Assembly: GCF_000426365.1 (NCBI RefSeq)
Contig: NZ_AUFF01000002.1
Span: forward strand, 307,826-371,825
DNA from: Arenimonas composti TR7-09 = DSM 18010
Lineage (GTDB): Bacteria > Pseudomonadota > Gammaproteobacteria > Xanthomonadales > Xanthomonadaceae
Direction of reading: 5' to 3'
DNA length: 64,000 bases
Shown here one piece after another: positions 30,387 to 44,620 of this stretch. The translations under genes and the position numbers were made by a program. The first letter of the stretch is position 1, and each line of letters begins with the position of its first letter. The notes beneath the pieces were generated by a model that had not been told where the DNA came from, searched no databases, and saw nothing but the letters and a program-made list of their open reading frames with translations.

Positions 30387-32042
30387 ATGCAAGCACGCCT
30401 GCGCATCGCGATGGCCCAGTTCGACTTCCCGGTCGGCGCCGTGGAGGCGAACGCGCGCCGCATCGCCGCGCTGATCGCCGAAGCCCGCGACGAGCACGGC
30501 GCCGACCTGGTGCTGTTCCCGGAACTGGCGCTCAGCGGCTACCCGCCGGAGGACCTGCTGCAGCGTCCGGCCTTCCTCGCCGCCTGCGAGCGTGCGCTGC
30601 ACGAGGTCGCCGCGGCCTGCACCGGCGGCATCGTCGCGGTGGTGGGCTGGCCGCAGGCCGCCGGGCCGGTGGTCTACAACGCCGCCAGCGTGCTGCGCGA
30701 CGGCCGGGTCGAAACGACCTACCGCAAGCGCGAGCTGCCGAACTACGCGGTCTTCGACGAACGCCGCTATTTCGCGATCGACCCCGACGGCGGCAGCTGC
30801 GTGTTCGCGGTCGGCGGCGTCGAGGTCGGCCTGGTGATCTGCGAGGACCTGTGGTTCGCCGAGCCGCTGGCAGAGACCGCGGCGCTGGGCGCGAAACTCG
30901 TCGTCGTGCCGAACGCCTCGCCCTTCGAGGCCGACAAGACCGCCCAGCGCGACACCCTGCTGGCGCAGCGTGTGCAGGAGACCGGCGTCGCGCTGGCCTA
31001 CCTCAACGTCGTCGGCGGCCAGGACGAGCTGGTGTTCGACGGCAGCAGCGTGCTCGCCGACGGCGACGGCGGCGTGCATCCGGCGGCGGTGGCCTTCGCC
31101 GATGCCCTGCTGGTCGCCGACTTCGACCCGGCGACGCGCCGCTTCCAGCGGCACCGCTGGCCGGAAGAAACCGACGAGCGCCGGGAATCGCTGGCCTGGC
31201 GCGGCATCGTCCGCGGCATCCGCGACTACTGCGGCAAGAACGGCTTCGACCGCGTGTGGCTCGGGCTGTCCGGCGGCATCGATTCGGCGCTGGTGCTGGC
31301 ACTGGCCGTCGACGCCCTTGGCGCCGACCGGGTGGCCGCGGTGCGGCTGCCGTCGCGCTACACCTCGGACCTCAGCAACGACCTGGCCGAGGTGCAGGCG
31401 CGCAAGCTCGGCGTGCGCCTCGAGACGGTGGCGATCGAGGCGCCGTTCGCCGGCTTCCAGCAGGCGCTGGCGCCGCTGTTCGAGGGGCTGCCGCCCGGCA
31501 TCGCCGAGGAGAACCTGCAGTCGCGTTCCCGCGGCGCGCTGCTGATGGCGCTGAGCAACCGCTTCGGCGGCCTGTTGCTCACCACCGGCAACAAGAGCGA
31601 GTACGCGGTCGGCTACGCGACGATCTACGGCGACATGTGCGGCGGCTACGCGCCGCTCAAGGACCTGTACAAGACCGAGGTGTTCGCGCTCTCGCGCTGG
31701 CGCAACACCCGTGGCGACGGTGAGGTGATCCCGGAGGCGGTGATCCACCGGCCGCCGTCGGCCGAATTGCGCGAGAACCAGACCGACCAGGATTCTCTGC
31801 CGCCCTACGAGGTGCTCGACGCGATCCTGCTGCGGCACATCGACCACGAGATGTCGGCGGCCGAGATCGTCGACGCCGGCTATCCGGCCGAGACGGTCGA
31901 GCGGGTGCTCAAGCTGGTGCGGATCAGCGAGTGGAAGCGGCGGCAGGCGGCGCCGGGGCCGAAGCTTTCGCGCCGCGCCTTCGGGCGCGAGCGTCGCTAC
32001 CCGATCACCTCCGGCTGGCGCGAGGAGTCGGCCCCGCGGTAG
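30387..32042 (+). CDS. nadE: Glutamine-dependent NAD+ synthetase
   Basis: This enzyme amidates nicotinate adenine dinucleotide to NAD+ using glutamine. I start at ATG 30387, six bases after AGAAGGA; an ATG at 30360 lacks a site and would add nine residues. The 551 residues contain an N-terminal nitrilase-type glutaminase (E46 in FPELALSGYPPED, a Lys in TYRKRELPNY, and the nucleophile Cys in LVICEDLWF) and a C-terminal synthetase with the PP-loop LGLSGGIDSAL near 292-302. Confidence 0.96.
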   Translation: MQARLRIAMAQFDFPVGAVEANARRIAALIAEARDEHGADLVLFPELALSGYPPEDLLQRPAFLAACERALHEVAAACTGGIVAVVGWPQAAGPVVYNAASVLRDGRVETTYRKRELPNYAVFDERRYFAIDPDGGSCVFAVGGVEVGLVICEDLWFAEPLAETAALGAKLVVVPNASPFEADKTAQRDTLLAQRVQETGVALAYLNVVGGQDELVFDGSSVLADGDGGVHPAAVAFADALLVADFDPATRRFQRHRWPEETDERRESLAWRGIVRGIRDYCGKNGFDRVWLGLSGGIDSALVLALAVDALGADRVAAVRLPSRYTSDLSNDLAEVQARKLGVRLETVAIEAPFAGFQQALAPLFEGLPPGIAEENLQSRSRGALLMALSNRFGGLLLTTGNKSEYAVGYATIYGDMCGGYAPLKDLYKTEVFALSRWRNTRGDGEVIPEAVIHRPPSAELRENQTDQDSLPPYEVLDAILLRHIDHEMSAAEIVDAGYPAETVERVLKLVRISEWKRRQAAPGPKLSRRAFGRERRYPITSGWREESAPR

Positions 32043-32084
32043 CCGCGGCTACGGATCGGCGATCGGGATCCGATCCGGGAAACC

Positions 32085-32120
32085 GGGGTTCAGTCGAAGG
32101 GGTTCAGTCGAAGGGGTTCA
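32085..32120. repeat. 14-bp tandem duplication covering the bamD stop codon
   Basis: The unit GGGGTTCAGTCGAA occurs at 32085-32098 and 32099-32112, followed by 8 more matching bases. On the bamD strand each unit contains the end of the gene (…CTTCGACTGA), so the last codons and stop have been duplicated downstream. The protein is not changed. Confidence 0.85.
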
Positions 32121-32955
32121 GGCGGTTCAGGAAGTCGAGGCGGTCGAAGAAGCCCTTCTCGGGCCAGCCCGCGTCATTGAGCGCCGGATGCTCCGGGTAG
32201 TTGAGCTCGAGCACGCGGCGGGTGTCGGCCGCCAGCTGCTCCTCGCCGAGACCGCGGTAGGCACGCTCCATCAGCGCCAGCGCATCGCCCTCATGGGCGC
32301 TCTGCGGGTAGGCCTGCAGGATGTACTTGCCACGGTTGGCGGCGGCCACGAACGCCTCGCGACGCAGGTAGTAGGCGCCGACGTTGAATTCGTGCCGGGC
32401 CAGCAGGTTGCGCAGGAAGATCATGCGCTGGCGCGCATCCGGCGCGTAGCGGCTGTTCGGGTAGCGGCGGATGACGTCGGCGAAATCGTTCATCGCCTGG
32501 GTCGGACCGGCGAGGTCGCGCGACGACATGTCCTGGCGCAGCAGGCGCAGGATGTTGCTGCCGTTGCGGTCGAAATTGATCAGCGCCTTCAGGTAGTAGG
32601 CGTAGTCGATGTGACGGTGCGTCGGATAGGTGCGGATGAAACGGTTCACCGCCGACGTCGCCTCTTCCTGGCGGCCCTGCTTGTACAGCACGTAGGCCAG
32701 CTCCAGCTGCGACTGCTCGCTGTAGGGCCCGTACGGGAAGCGCGCGACCAGGCGCTGGAAGTAGCGGCCGGAACGCTCGTAGTTGTGCGAGTTCATCGCA
32801 CTCTTGGCTTCGCTGTACATCGCCTCGACCGGCAGCGTCTCGGTCGGTTCGGAATCCTGGCGGTCGAACCAGCCCTTGATGGTGGCGCAGCCGGACAGGC
32901 TGGCGACCAGCACCAGGGTGAGCAGCAAGCGCAGCGACGCGGAAAGTCGGGTCAT
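32104..32955 (-). CDS. bamD: Outer-membrane assembly lipoprotein BamD
   Basis: BamD is the essential lipoprotein of the BAM complex that inserts beta-barrel proteins in the outer membrane. The frame is open further upstream, but ATG 32955 gives the expected signal peptide, hydrophobic core and lipobox LSGC with the lipidated C23. The 283 residues are mostly TPR helices ([14 protein letters not shown] and similar). Length is a little above the usual 245-270. It is divergent from rluD, as in E. coli and most Gammaproteobacteria. Its last codons are duplicated downstream. Confidence 0.95.
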   Translation of the reverse strand: MTRLSASLRLLLTLVLVASLSGCATIKGWFDRQDSEPTETLPVEAMYSEAKSAMNSHNYERSGRYFQRLVARFPYGPYSEQSQLELAYVLYKQGRQEEATSAVNRFIRTYPTHRHIDYAYYLKALINFDRNGSNILRLLRQDMSSRDLAGPTQAMNDFADVIRRYPNSRYAPDARQRMIFLRNLLARHEFNVGAYYLRREAFVAAANRGKYILQAYPQSAHEGDALALMERAYRGLGEEQLAADTRRVLELNYPEHPALNDAGWPEKGFFDRLDFLNRLNPFD

Positions 32956-33064
32956 CAGTCTTTCGTGGGGGCGCTGCCTGGCAGCGAGTTCGGGGATAAT
33001 ACCGGAAAGCCCGCGGTCGCCTCCAACCGGAAACCGGTCCGGCGCGGCCCCCACGAGACCGCCC

Positions 33065-34075
33065 ATGCCCCGCCAGCCCGACACCGAGATCGATACCGAC
33101 AACGACAACGACGAGCGCGCGCTGCTGGAGGCGGCGATCCCGCTCGCCGCTGCCGGCCGCCGCTTCGACCAGGTGCTGGCCGAGCTGTTCCCGGACTTCT
33201 CGCGTTCACGCCTGACCGCGTGGATCCGCTCCGGCGATGCCCTGCTCGGCGGCCGCGCCGTGAAGCCCAGGGAAGCGGTGCGCGGCGGCGAGGCCGTCAC
33301 GCTGCTGGCACGCGTCGAGGTCGAGACCGAAGCGCTGCCGGAGGCGATTCCGCTGGCGATCCTGTACGAGGACGACGACGTGATCGTGCTCGACAAGCCG
33401 GCCGGGCTGGTCGTGCACCCCGGCGCCGGCAACCCCCGCGGCACCCTCGTCAACGCGCTGCTGCACCACGATGCGCGGCTGGCGTCGCTGCCGCGCGCCG
33501 GCATCGTGCACCGGCTCGACAAGGACACGTCGGGGCTGATGGTCGTCGCCCGCAGCGTGCGCGCGCACACCTCCCTGGTGGAACAACTCTCCGGGCGTGC
33601 CGTGCACCGCCAGTACCTGGCGGTGGTGCAGGGAACGATGGTCGCCGGCGGCACCGTCGACGCGCCGATCGGCCGCCATCCGACCGACCGCATCCGCATG
33701 GCGGTGGTGAAGGAAGGGCAGGGCCGCGATGCGGTGACCCACTACCGGGTGCGCGAGAAGTTCCGCGCCCACACGCTGGTCGAATGCCGCCTCGAGACCG
33801 GGCGCACGCACCAGATCCGCGTGCACATGGCGCATGCGCGCAAGCCGATCGTCGGCGATCCGCTGTACGGCGGCTCGTTCCGGCTGCCGAAGGCGGCGAC
33901 GCCGGAACTGGTCGAGCGCCTGCAGGGGTTCCGCCGCCAGGCCCTGCATGCCGAGAAGCTCACCTTCCTGCATCCGGGCGACGGCACGCCGCGCACGTTC
34001 GAGGCGGCGATGCCCGCCGACATGCAGGCGCTGGTCGCCGCCCTGCGCAGCGACACCGCCGCCGCGAAGGCCTGA
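33065..34075 (+). CDS. rluD: 23S rRNA pseudouridine synthase RluD
   Basis: RluD makes pseudouridines 1911, 1915 and 1917 in helix 69 of 23S rRNA. The frame is open upstream, but ATG 33065 gives a good 336-residue protein. It has an S4 RNA-binding domain at about 30-90, then the catalytic domain with HRLDKDTSG at 149-157 (catalytic D152), and the GRTHQIRVH motif. It is divergent from bamD and 2 bases upstream of pgeF, the conserved bamD/rluD-pgeF order. Confidence 0.95.
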   Translation: MPRQPDTEIDTDNDNDERALLEAAIPLAAAGRRFDQVLAELFPDFSRSRLTAWIRSGDALLGGRAVKPREAVRGGEAVTLLARVEVETEALPEAIPLAILYEDDDVIVLDKPAGLVVHPGAGNPRGTLVNALLHHDARLASLPRAGIVHRLDKDTSGLMVVARSVRAHTSLVEQLSGRAVHRQYLAVVQGTMVAGGTVDAPIGRHPTDRIRMAVVKEGQGRDAVTHYRVREKFRAHTLVECRLETGRTHQIRVHMAHARKPIVGDPLYGGSFRLPKAATPELVERLQGFRRQALHAEKLTFLHPGDGTPRTFEAAMPADMQALVAALRSDTAAAKA

Positions 34076-34077
34076 GC

Positions 34078-34848
34078 GTGCCGGCGGCCGGCCCCTGGCT
34101 CGTCGCCGACTGGCCGGCACCGCCCGGCGTGCAGGGTCTGGCGACGCTGCGCCATGGCGCCGGCGTGTCGCCGCCGCCGTTCGACGACTTCAGTTTCGGC
34201 CTGCGCAGCGGCGACGCGCCGGCGAACGTCTTCCGCCACCGCCGCATGCTCGCGGCGCTCGCCGGGCTGCCGTCGCCGCCGCACTGGCTGCAGCAGGTGC
34301 ACGGCACCGACGTCGTCCGCTTCGAGACCGCGGCGGCGGCCGATACGCCGGCGGAGGCCGAGCCGGTCGCGGATGCGGCCGTGACGTCGACGCCGGGGGT
34401 CGTGCTGGCGGTGCTGTCGGCCGACTGCCTGCCGGTGCTGCTTGCCGCCCGCGACGGCAGCGAGGTCGGTGCGGCCCACTGCAGCTGGCGGAATCTCGCA
34501 GCCGGCATGATCGAGGCGACGCTGGCGGCGATGCGGACGCCGGCGACCGAACTGCTCGCCTGGCTCGGCCCGGCCGCCGGCCCGCGGGCCTACGAGGTCG
34601 GCGCCGATGTGTACGCCGCCTTCGTCGAACCGGATGCCGGCGCCGCCACCGCCTTCGTGCCGACCCGGCCGGGGCACTGGCTCGTCGACCTGTATGCGCT
34701 GGCCCGGCGCCGGCTGGCGGCCGCCGGGGTCCCCGCCGTCCATGGTGGCGACCGCTGCACGATCAGCGAGCCGGAGCGTTTCCATTCCTTCCGCCGCGAC
34801 GGCCGCAGTGGCCGTCTCGCCAGCCTGGTCTGGATCGATCCGCGCTGA
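34078..34848 (+). CDS. pgeF: Peptidoglycan-editing / laccase-domain protein PgeF (YfiH family)
   Basis: PgeF (YfiH) removes L-Ser wrongly built into muropeptide precursors in E. coli; homologues are also called polyphenol oxidases. It begins at GTG 34078, 2 bases past the rluD stop, and has 256 residues. The three metal ligands are present: His in QQVHGTDV, Cys in SADCLPVLL and His in AAHCSWRNL. The last motif is normally HAGWRGL, so A, G and the later G are changed here while the His is kept. The C-terminal CTxxxxxxFHSFRRDG block is normal. Confidence 0.9.
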   Translation: MPAAGPWLVADWPAPPGVQGLATLRHGAGVSPPPFDDFSFGLRSGDAPANVFRHRRMLAALAGLPSPPHWLQQVHGTDVVRFETAAAADTPAEAEPVADAAVTSTPGVVLAVLSADCLPVLLAARDGSEVGAAHCSWRNLAAGMIEATLAAMRTPATELLAWLGPAAGPRAYEVGADVYAAFVEPDAGAATAFVPTRPGHWLVDLYALARRRLAAAGVPAVHGGDRCTISEPERFHSFRRDGRSGRLASLVWIDPR

Positions 34849-34863
34849 GGCGAGCGCCGCGGC

Positions 34864-36594
34864 CTAGAGCTGGTCGGCGGCGCCGGTGAGTTCCTGCTCG
34901 AAGCCGTCGGCGGTGGCCAGGCAGATCCGGATCGCCTCCGCCAGCTGCGCATCGGTCGCGTTCGCCGACACCTGCACGACGAAGACACCGTACTGGCCCT
35001 GGCGCACCCAGCCGCCGAGCTTCTGCAGGTTGGCGTGCTCGAGCATGCGGTTGGCGATGTCGACCGGGATCTCGTTGCCCTGGGCCACGTAGCCGTAGGA
35101 CCAGATCTCGCGCACGCGGTGGCGGCCGTAGCTCTCCACCGGCGAGCGGATCCAGCCGAGCTGGGTGCGACCGTTGCGGGTCTCGAACAGCACCTGGAAG
35201 TCGTTGTCGCCGTCGATCTCGTAATCGATGCCGAGCCGGTCGAGCTGGGCGCGTACCTGCGGATCGGCACTTGACGCATTCGGCGCGTTGCCGGCGATCG
35301 GCGTGCCGCCGGCCGGTGCCCGCGGGCGTTCGACCGGGACGTCGGCGGGCGTCGACGGCGGTGCCGGGCTGGCGACGTCGCCCCCGCCGGACGTGCCGCC
35401 GGCCAGCAGCGCCTGCGCTTCTTCCTTCCCCTTCGAATACACGTACCAGCCGATGCCGCCGGCGGCGAGCACCAGCACGGCGACGACGGCGAGGATGCCG
35501 CCGATGATCAGGCCGGTGCTCGGCCCGGATTTCGCCGGCGGCCGCACCTGCGTGCGCACCGGCGTATAGGCCGGCTGCGGCGGGTAATGCGGCTGCGGGC
35601 TGGACTGCGGCGAGTGCGGCGGCGGCGTCGGATGGCGCGGCGGCGGGGTCGGGTGGCGTGGGGCCGGCGCCGGGGTCGGCGGTCGCTGCCCGGGCATCGG
35701 CGTGGGCTGCCGCGCACCCGGCACCGGCGTCGGCATCACCGCGGTCGCGGCGGCGGCCATCGGCCGCGGCGTCGGCACCGGCGGCAGGCTGTTGAGCAGG
35801 GACTCGGCGGCATTGGCGAGCGCGTTGCCGGTGGCGAAGCGCTGCGACGGGATCTTCGCCAGCATCATGTCGAGCAGCGGCTGCACCTGCGCATGTTCCG
35901 GCGGCAGCGCCGGCAGCGCCGAGGTCATGTGCTGCATGCCGATCGCCCAGCCGTCGGTACCGGTATAGGGAAGCTGGCCGGTCAGCAGCTGGTACAGCAC
36001 GACGCCGAGGCTGTAGAGGTCGGTGCGTCCGTCGAGCGGTTCGCCGCGCCACTGCTCCGGGCTCATGTACTGCGGCGTGCCGAGGGTCGAGCCCTCCATG
36101 GTCAGCGCGCTGGTCGCCTCGCGGACACGGGCGATGCCGAAGTCGGCCAGCAGGTAGTCGCCGTCGGCGCCGCGCAGGATGTTCTCCGGCTTGATGTCGC
36201 GGTGGATCACGCCCTGGGAATGCGCATGATCGAGGGCGCGGGCGATGTCGCGGATCACCTTCAGCACCTCGCGCCGGGCCATCCGCCCGGCCTCCTCGGC
36301 GACCGCGCCGCCGGGCACGTACTCCATCGCCAGCCACGGCCGGTTCTCCTCGGTCACGCCGAGGTCGTAGACCATCAGGATGTTGCGGTGGCGCAGGCTG
36401 GCGACGACCCGGCCCTCGCGCAGGAAACGCTCGGCATAGCCGGGGTCGCGGGCGAGGTCGGCCGACATCACCTTCAGCGCGACCTCGCGGCCGAGCGAAT
36501 CCTGGGTGGCGTGGTAGACCACCGCCATGCCGCCCTGGCCGAGCACGCGCAGCAGCGTGTAGCCCGAGATCCTGGGCGTTTCCGGTTGGCTCAT
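34864..36594 (-). CDS. Membrane Ser/Thr protein kinase (PknB-type catalytic domain)
   Basis: This 576-residue Hanks-type kinase (start ATG 36594; an ATG at 36633 is possible) has a Gly loop at 19-25, ATP lysine K41, HRD 131-133, DIKPEN and DFG 151-153, so it should be active. A Pro-rich linker (about 280-355) leads to one membrane helix at 361-386. The C-terminal 135 residues (about 440-576), outside the membrane, end in a domain that looks YbjN-like ([22 protein letters not shown]); that call is tentative. There are no PASTA repeats. It stands between pgeF and clpB on the opposite strand. Confidence 0.88.
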   Translation of the reverse strand: MSQPETPRISGYTLLRVLGQGGMAVVYHATQDSLGREVALKVMSADLARDPGYAERFLREGRVVASLRHRNILMVYDLGVTEENRPWLAMEYVPGGAVAEEAGRMARREVLKVIRDIARALDHAHSQGVIHRDIKPENILRGADGDYLLADFGIARVREATSALTMEGSTLGTPQYMSPEQWRGEPLDGRTDLYSLGVVLYQLLTGQLPYTGTDGWAIGMQHMTSALPALPPEHAQVQPLLDMMLAKIPSQRFATGNALANAAESLLNSLPPVPTPRPMAAAATAVMPTPVPGARQPTPMPGQRPPTPAPAPRHPTPPPRHPTPPPHSPQSSPQPHYPPQPAYTPVRTQVRPPAKSGPSTGLIIGGILAVVAVLVLAAGGIGWYVYSKGKEEAQALLAGGTSGGGDVASPAPPSTPADVPVERPRAPAGGTPIAGNAPNASSADPQVRAQLDRLGIDYEIDGDNDFQVLFETRNGRTQLGWIRSPVESYGRHRVREIWSYGYVAQGNEIPVDIANRMLEHANLQKLGGWVRQGQYGVFVVQVSANATDAQLAEAIRICLATADGFEQELTGAADQL

Positions 36595-36670
36595 TCCTGT
36601 GTCCCCTGGGGCCGGCTGTTTCGGGCGGTTCATCGTGCCGTCGCGGCGACCGCCGCGCAATGACCGCAGG

Positions 36671-36700
36671 CGGTTGAATCGAAGCCACCGGGCCCGCATT
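36671..36700 (+). promoter_or_regulatory. Candidate heat-shock (sigma-32) promoter of clpB
   Basis: CGGTTGAA (36671-36678) and CCCGCATT (36693-36700), separated by 14 bases, resemble the sigma-32 consensus CTTGAA with CCCCATNT at a 13-17 spacer. The -10-like box lies 48 bases before the clpB start. clpB is a classic sigma-32 target. Confidence 0.6.
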
Positions 36701-36748
36701 CACGGGGCATCGGGGCACCCGCCCCCCACGCCTTCCGGAGTCTCCCCC

Positions 36749-39331
<2,583 letters not shown>

Positions 39332-39725
39332 GGCGCGGCCCGGCCGGCGCGGCAGGGCCGGGCGCGCGACCCGCCCCGGTTCACCGGCGAAGCCTCCAGC
39401 GGTGCACCCGATTCGTGCATCCACACCGCGGCATTAAGCAGGTCCGCGGTCACCGGATTGCCGGCCTGCGCCACCGCCTGCGTCGCGCTGAACAACAGCA
39501 CGGACGCCAACAGCAGCGGCCCGCGGCCGCGACGGCCCGTGCAGCCGCGGCGGCGAATGGTCTTCTCCATCATCTCCCCTCCGATTCGATGCGCGAGCGC
39601 GCAACGTATCGACATCGGCCGCTCGCGATCAACGTGTCCCCGCGCGAACTCCGCAAGATCCGCCACGCCGGAACCCGGCGGGACGGGCACGATTCCGGCA
39701 CGATCCCGCCGACCGGAGACCCACG

Positions 39726-40610
39726 ATGAAGAACTCGACCCGAACCACGTACGCCGCCCGCATCGATGCCGTGCTCTCCCGCCTGCAGGCCGCGCTGGCG
39801 CAGGGCGAGCCGCTGCCCGGGCTGGAGGAACTGGCGGCGGTCGCGCATTTCTCGCCGTTCCACTTCCACCGCGTCTGGCGCGCGCTGACCGGCGAGCCGC
39901 TCGGGCGCACCATCGCGCGGCTGCGTCTGCAGCGGGCGCTGCAGTTGCTGGAGCCGGCCGCCAGTGTCGTTTCCGACGTCGCGCTCGCCTGCGGTTTCGA
40001 TTCCTCGCAGTCGCTGGCGCGCGCGGTCCGTGCGGAACTGGACACGACGCCCGGCGAACTGCGCGGCGATGCCGGCCGGATCGCCGCCGCCCGCCGCCGC
40101 CTCGCACCGCCCTCGCCATCCGAAGCCGAGCCGCCGCTGCAGGTGGAAATCGTCTCGCTGGAACCGTTCGAGGTGATCGCGCTGCGCCGCCGCGGCGCCT
40201 TCGAGGACCTCGATGCCGGCTTCGGCGCATTGTTCGGCTGGGCGGCCGAGGCCGGCCTGGTCGACGCGATCTGCGGTCTGTACGGTGTGCCGTACGGCGA
40301 CCATCGCGAAACGGCACCGGCCGACTTCGAGTTCGACTGCGCGATCGCGCTCGCGACCGCCGACGCGGCGCCGCCGCATCCGATGCATCGCCTCGCGCTG
40401 CCGGCCGGCGCGCACGCCCGCCTGCGCCACGTCGGCCCCTACGAGGGTATCGAGGACGCGGTCGACCGCCTGCTGCGCGACTGGCTCCCGCAGAGCGGCC
40501 ACGCCCTGCGCGACGCCCCGATCCATTACGCCTTCCTCGACGACCCGGAAGTCGTCCCCGCCTCGCTGCTGCGCGCCGACATCCACGTTCCGCTTGCGCC
40601 CGGAAACTGA
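39726..40610 (+). CDS. AraC-family regulator with GyrI-like effector domain
   Basis: This 294-residue protein has an N-terminal AraC/XylS DNA-binding domain with two helix-turn-helix units (about 15-110, including HFSPFHFHRVWRALTGEPLGRTIARLR in parts) and a C-terminal GyrI-like domain (about 140-290, EPFEVIALRRRGAFED, HVGPYEGIED), as in Rob- and SbmC-like drug or toxin binders. Ligand unknown. The nearest possible target is the peptide-like frame at 39187-39573, transcribed away from the same 152-base gap. Confidence 0.86.
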   Translation: MKNSTRTTYAARIDAVLSRLQAALAQGEPLPGLEELAAVAHFSPFHFHRVWRALTGEPLGRTIARLRLQRALQLLEPAASVVSDVALACGFDSSQSLARAVRAELDTTPGELRGDAGRIAAARRRLAPPSPSEAEPPLQVEIVSLEPFEVIALRRRGAFEDLDAGFGALFGWAAEAGLVDAICGLYGVPYGDHRETAPADFEFDCAIALATADAAPPHPMHRLALPAGAHARLRHVGPYEGIEDAVDRLLRDWLPQSGHALRDAPIHYAFLDDPEVVPASLLRADIHVPLAPGN

Positions 40611-40628
40611 GCAACGCGACCGAACCCA

Positions 40629-40698
40629 CTCGTTACCCGTTACCCGTTACCCGTTACTCGTTACTCGTTGCTCGTTGCTCGTTACTCGTTGCTCGCCG
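40629..40698. repeat. Heptamer tandem repeat YYCGTTR at the antiporter 3' end
   Basis: Ten consecutive 7-base units run from 40629 (CTCGTTA, three CCCGTTA, then CTCGTTA/CTCGTTG variants to CTCGCCG). They fill the 71-base gap between the AraC stop and the antiporter stop and reach the last codons of the antiporter. Because of the 7-base period the frame rotates, and the complement contains TAA repeatedly. Confidence 0.85.
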
Positions 40699-42385
40699 CC
40701 GCCCCCCGCCGTTGCCGGAACGGCGCCGACGCCAGCGCCATCTCGGCCATCGAGTGCGCCAGTTCCTTCTCGGCGAGCACCGCGCCATCGGCGCCGTGCG
40801 CGAGCAGGTGGCGGACTTCCTTGTCGCCGTGGGCGCGGGCGAGGATGGTCATGCCGGCGTTGGCGGTGCGCAGTCGTTCGGCGACCTCGCCGGCCTCGAG
40901 CGCACGCGGGATCGCCAGGATCGCCAGCAGCGCCCCTGCCGGCGAGGCCTCGTCGAGCACGCCCGGCGCGGCGGCATTGCCGCGGATCGTCGGGTAGCCC
41001 TCGCCGCGGGCCTTCTTCACCAGGTCGGCGTCGTCCTCGATCACCAGCAGGGGCACACCGCGCGCGCGCAGCAGGTGGGCGATCTCGCCGCCGACGCGGC
41101 CGAAGCCGACCAGGATCGCGTGGCCCTCGACAGGCAGTTCGGGCCCTTCGCGCGGCGGCGGCGGCATCGCCGCGACGCGCTCGGCCTCCTCGCGCGCAAG
41201 ACGGCGCTCGCGGATGTCGAGCAGGCCGAAGATCAGCGGGTTGGCGCAGATCGACAGCAGCGCGCCCGCGAGCACGAGGTCGCGGCCGGCGACCGGCAGG
41301 ATCTCCAGCGCCACACCCAGGCCGGCGATGATGAAGGCGAACTCGCCGATCTGCGCCAGGCTGGCCGAGATCGTCAGGGCGGTCGAGGTCGGATGCCCGA
41401 ACAGCCGCACGATCAGGAAGGCACCGGCCGACTTGCCGACGGTGATGATCAGGAAGGTCGCCAGCACCGGCAGCGGCTGCTCGACGAGGATGTGCGGGTC
41501 GAACAGCATGCCGACCGAGACGAAGAACAGCACCGCGAAGGCGTCGCGCAGCGGCAGTGAGTCCGAGGCCGCCTTGTGGCTCAGGTCGCCGCTGAGCAGC
41601 ATGCCGGCGAAGAAGGCGCCGAGCGCGAACGACACCCCGAACAGATGCGCCGAGCCGAAGGCGACGCCGAGCGCGATCGCCAGCACCGACAGCGTGAACA
41701 GCTCGCGCGAGCCCATGCCGGCGATGTTCTCGAGCATCCACGGGATCGCCCGCTTGCCGACCAGCATCATCAGGGCGACGAAGGCGGCGACCTTCAGCAG
41801 GGTCACCAGCAGCGACACCGCGACCTCGCCGACGGTGGGATGCGGGCCGCTGCCGTCGCCGAGCGCCGCCGCGACCGCCGGCAGCAGCACCAGCACGATC
41901 ACGCAGACCAGGTCCTCGACGATCAGCCAGCCGACCGCGATGCGCCCGCGCCGGGTGTCGAGCAGGCGGCGGGCCTCCATCGCGCGCAGCAGCACGACGG
42001 TGCTGGCGGTCGACAGCGCCAGGCCGAGCACGATCCCCTGCAGGTTGTTCCAGCCCATCAGCCAGGCCAGGCCCCAGCCGAGCACGGTCGCCAGCGAGAT
42101 CTGCACGACCGCGCCGGGGATGGCGATCGCGCGCACGTCCATCAGGTCTTCGAGCGAGAAGTGCAGGCCGACGCCGAACATCAGCAGGATCACGCCGATC
42201 TCCGACAGCTCGCCGGCCAGCTCGACATCGCCGACGAAGCCGGGCGTGTACGGGCCGACGATGATTCCGGCGATCAGGTAGCCGACGATCGGTGACAGCC
42301 GCAGCCGGTTCGCGGCCGCGCCCAGAACGAAGGCGAGCACGAGGCCGACGGCCAGCAGCGAGATCAGCGGCGTCTGATGCGGCAT
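40682..42385 (-). CDS. ybaL: YbaL/KefB-type monovalent cation:proton antiporter
   Basis: This 567-residue CPA2 antiporter closely follows the E. coli YbaL layout: about twelve helices (1-390) and a C-terminal TrkA-N/RCK domain (about 415-540, with HAILVGFGRVGGEIAHLL) that binds NAD(H). It begins MPHQTPLISLLAVGLVL. It would exchange K+ or Na+ for H+ at the inner membrane. The final residues run into a heptamer repeat. It is divergent from the ABC-F gene over a 111-base gap. Confidence 0.9.
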   Translation of the reverse strand: MPHQTPLISLLAVGLVLAFVLGAAANRLRLSPIVGYLIAGIIVGPYTPGFVGDVELAGELSEIGVILLMFGVGLHFSLEDLMDVRAIAIPGAVVQISLATVLGWGLAWLMGWNNLQGIVLGLALSTASTVVLLRAMEARRLLDTRRGRIAVGWLIVEDLVCVIVLVLLPAVAAALGDGSGPHPTVGEVAVSLLVTLLKVAAFVALMMLVGKRAIPWMLENIAGMGSRELFTLSVLAIALGVAFGSAHLFGVSFALGAFFAGMLLSGDLSHKAASDSLPLRDAFAVLFFVSVGMLFDPHILVEQPLPVLATFLIITVGKSAGAFLIVRLFGHPTSTALTISASLAQIGEFAFIIAGLGVALEILPVAGRDLVLAGALLSICANPLIFGLLDIRERRLAREEAERVAAMPPPPREGPELPVEGHAILVGFGRVGGEIAHLLRARGVPLLVIEDDADLVKKARGEGYPTIRGNAAAPGVLDEASPAGALLAILAIPRALEAGEVAERLRTANAGMTILARAHGDKEVRHLLAHGADGAVLAEKELAHSMAEMALASAPFRQRRGAAASNE

Positions 42386-42496
42386 CGGCGCTCCGGCGGG
42401 GGGATGGCCCGATTATTGCTTCCGGGCCCCGTCAGCGGCAATCGCACAGGTAGAATGCGCGCCTTCCTCCGCGCTCCGCTCTCCGCGAACCCTCCG

Positions 42497-44430
<1,934 letters not shown>

Positions 44431-44434
<4 letters not shown>

Positions 44435-44510
44435 GAGCGCCTTCAGGCGCGATGCCTTCAATCACGCCCGAAGGCGCGCGCAGAAGCATCGCGGCTGAAG
44501 CCGCTCCTAC
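44431..44510. repeat. REP pair 3, abutting and supplying the YheS stop codon
   Basis: The pair runs from GTAGGAGCGCC at 44431 to CCGCTCCTAC at 44510 and includes an extra partial copy (44465-44480) between the arms. The TAG at 44432-44434, the stop of the ABC-F gene, is part of the REP sequence. Confidence 0.88.
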
Positions 44511-44620
44511 CCCAGCCGGCCCTCTTGAATTCCTGGCCTCAGGCCCAACCCTCAGCCCATCCGGCGCCCCCAGCGGCGCGGACGACTACGAACCATCTCG
44601 TACGAACTGCGACTACGCCC

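Noticed and set aside
40629..40698. CRISPR-like array
   Set aside because: Units are only 7 bases with no spacers; it is a simple tandem repeat.
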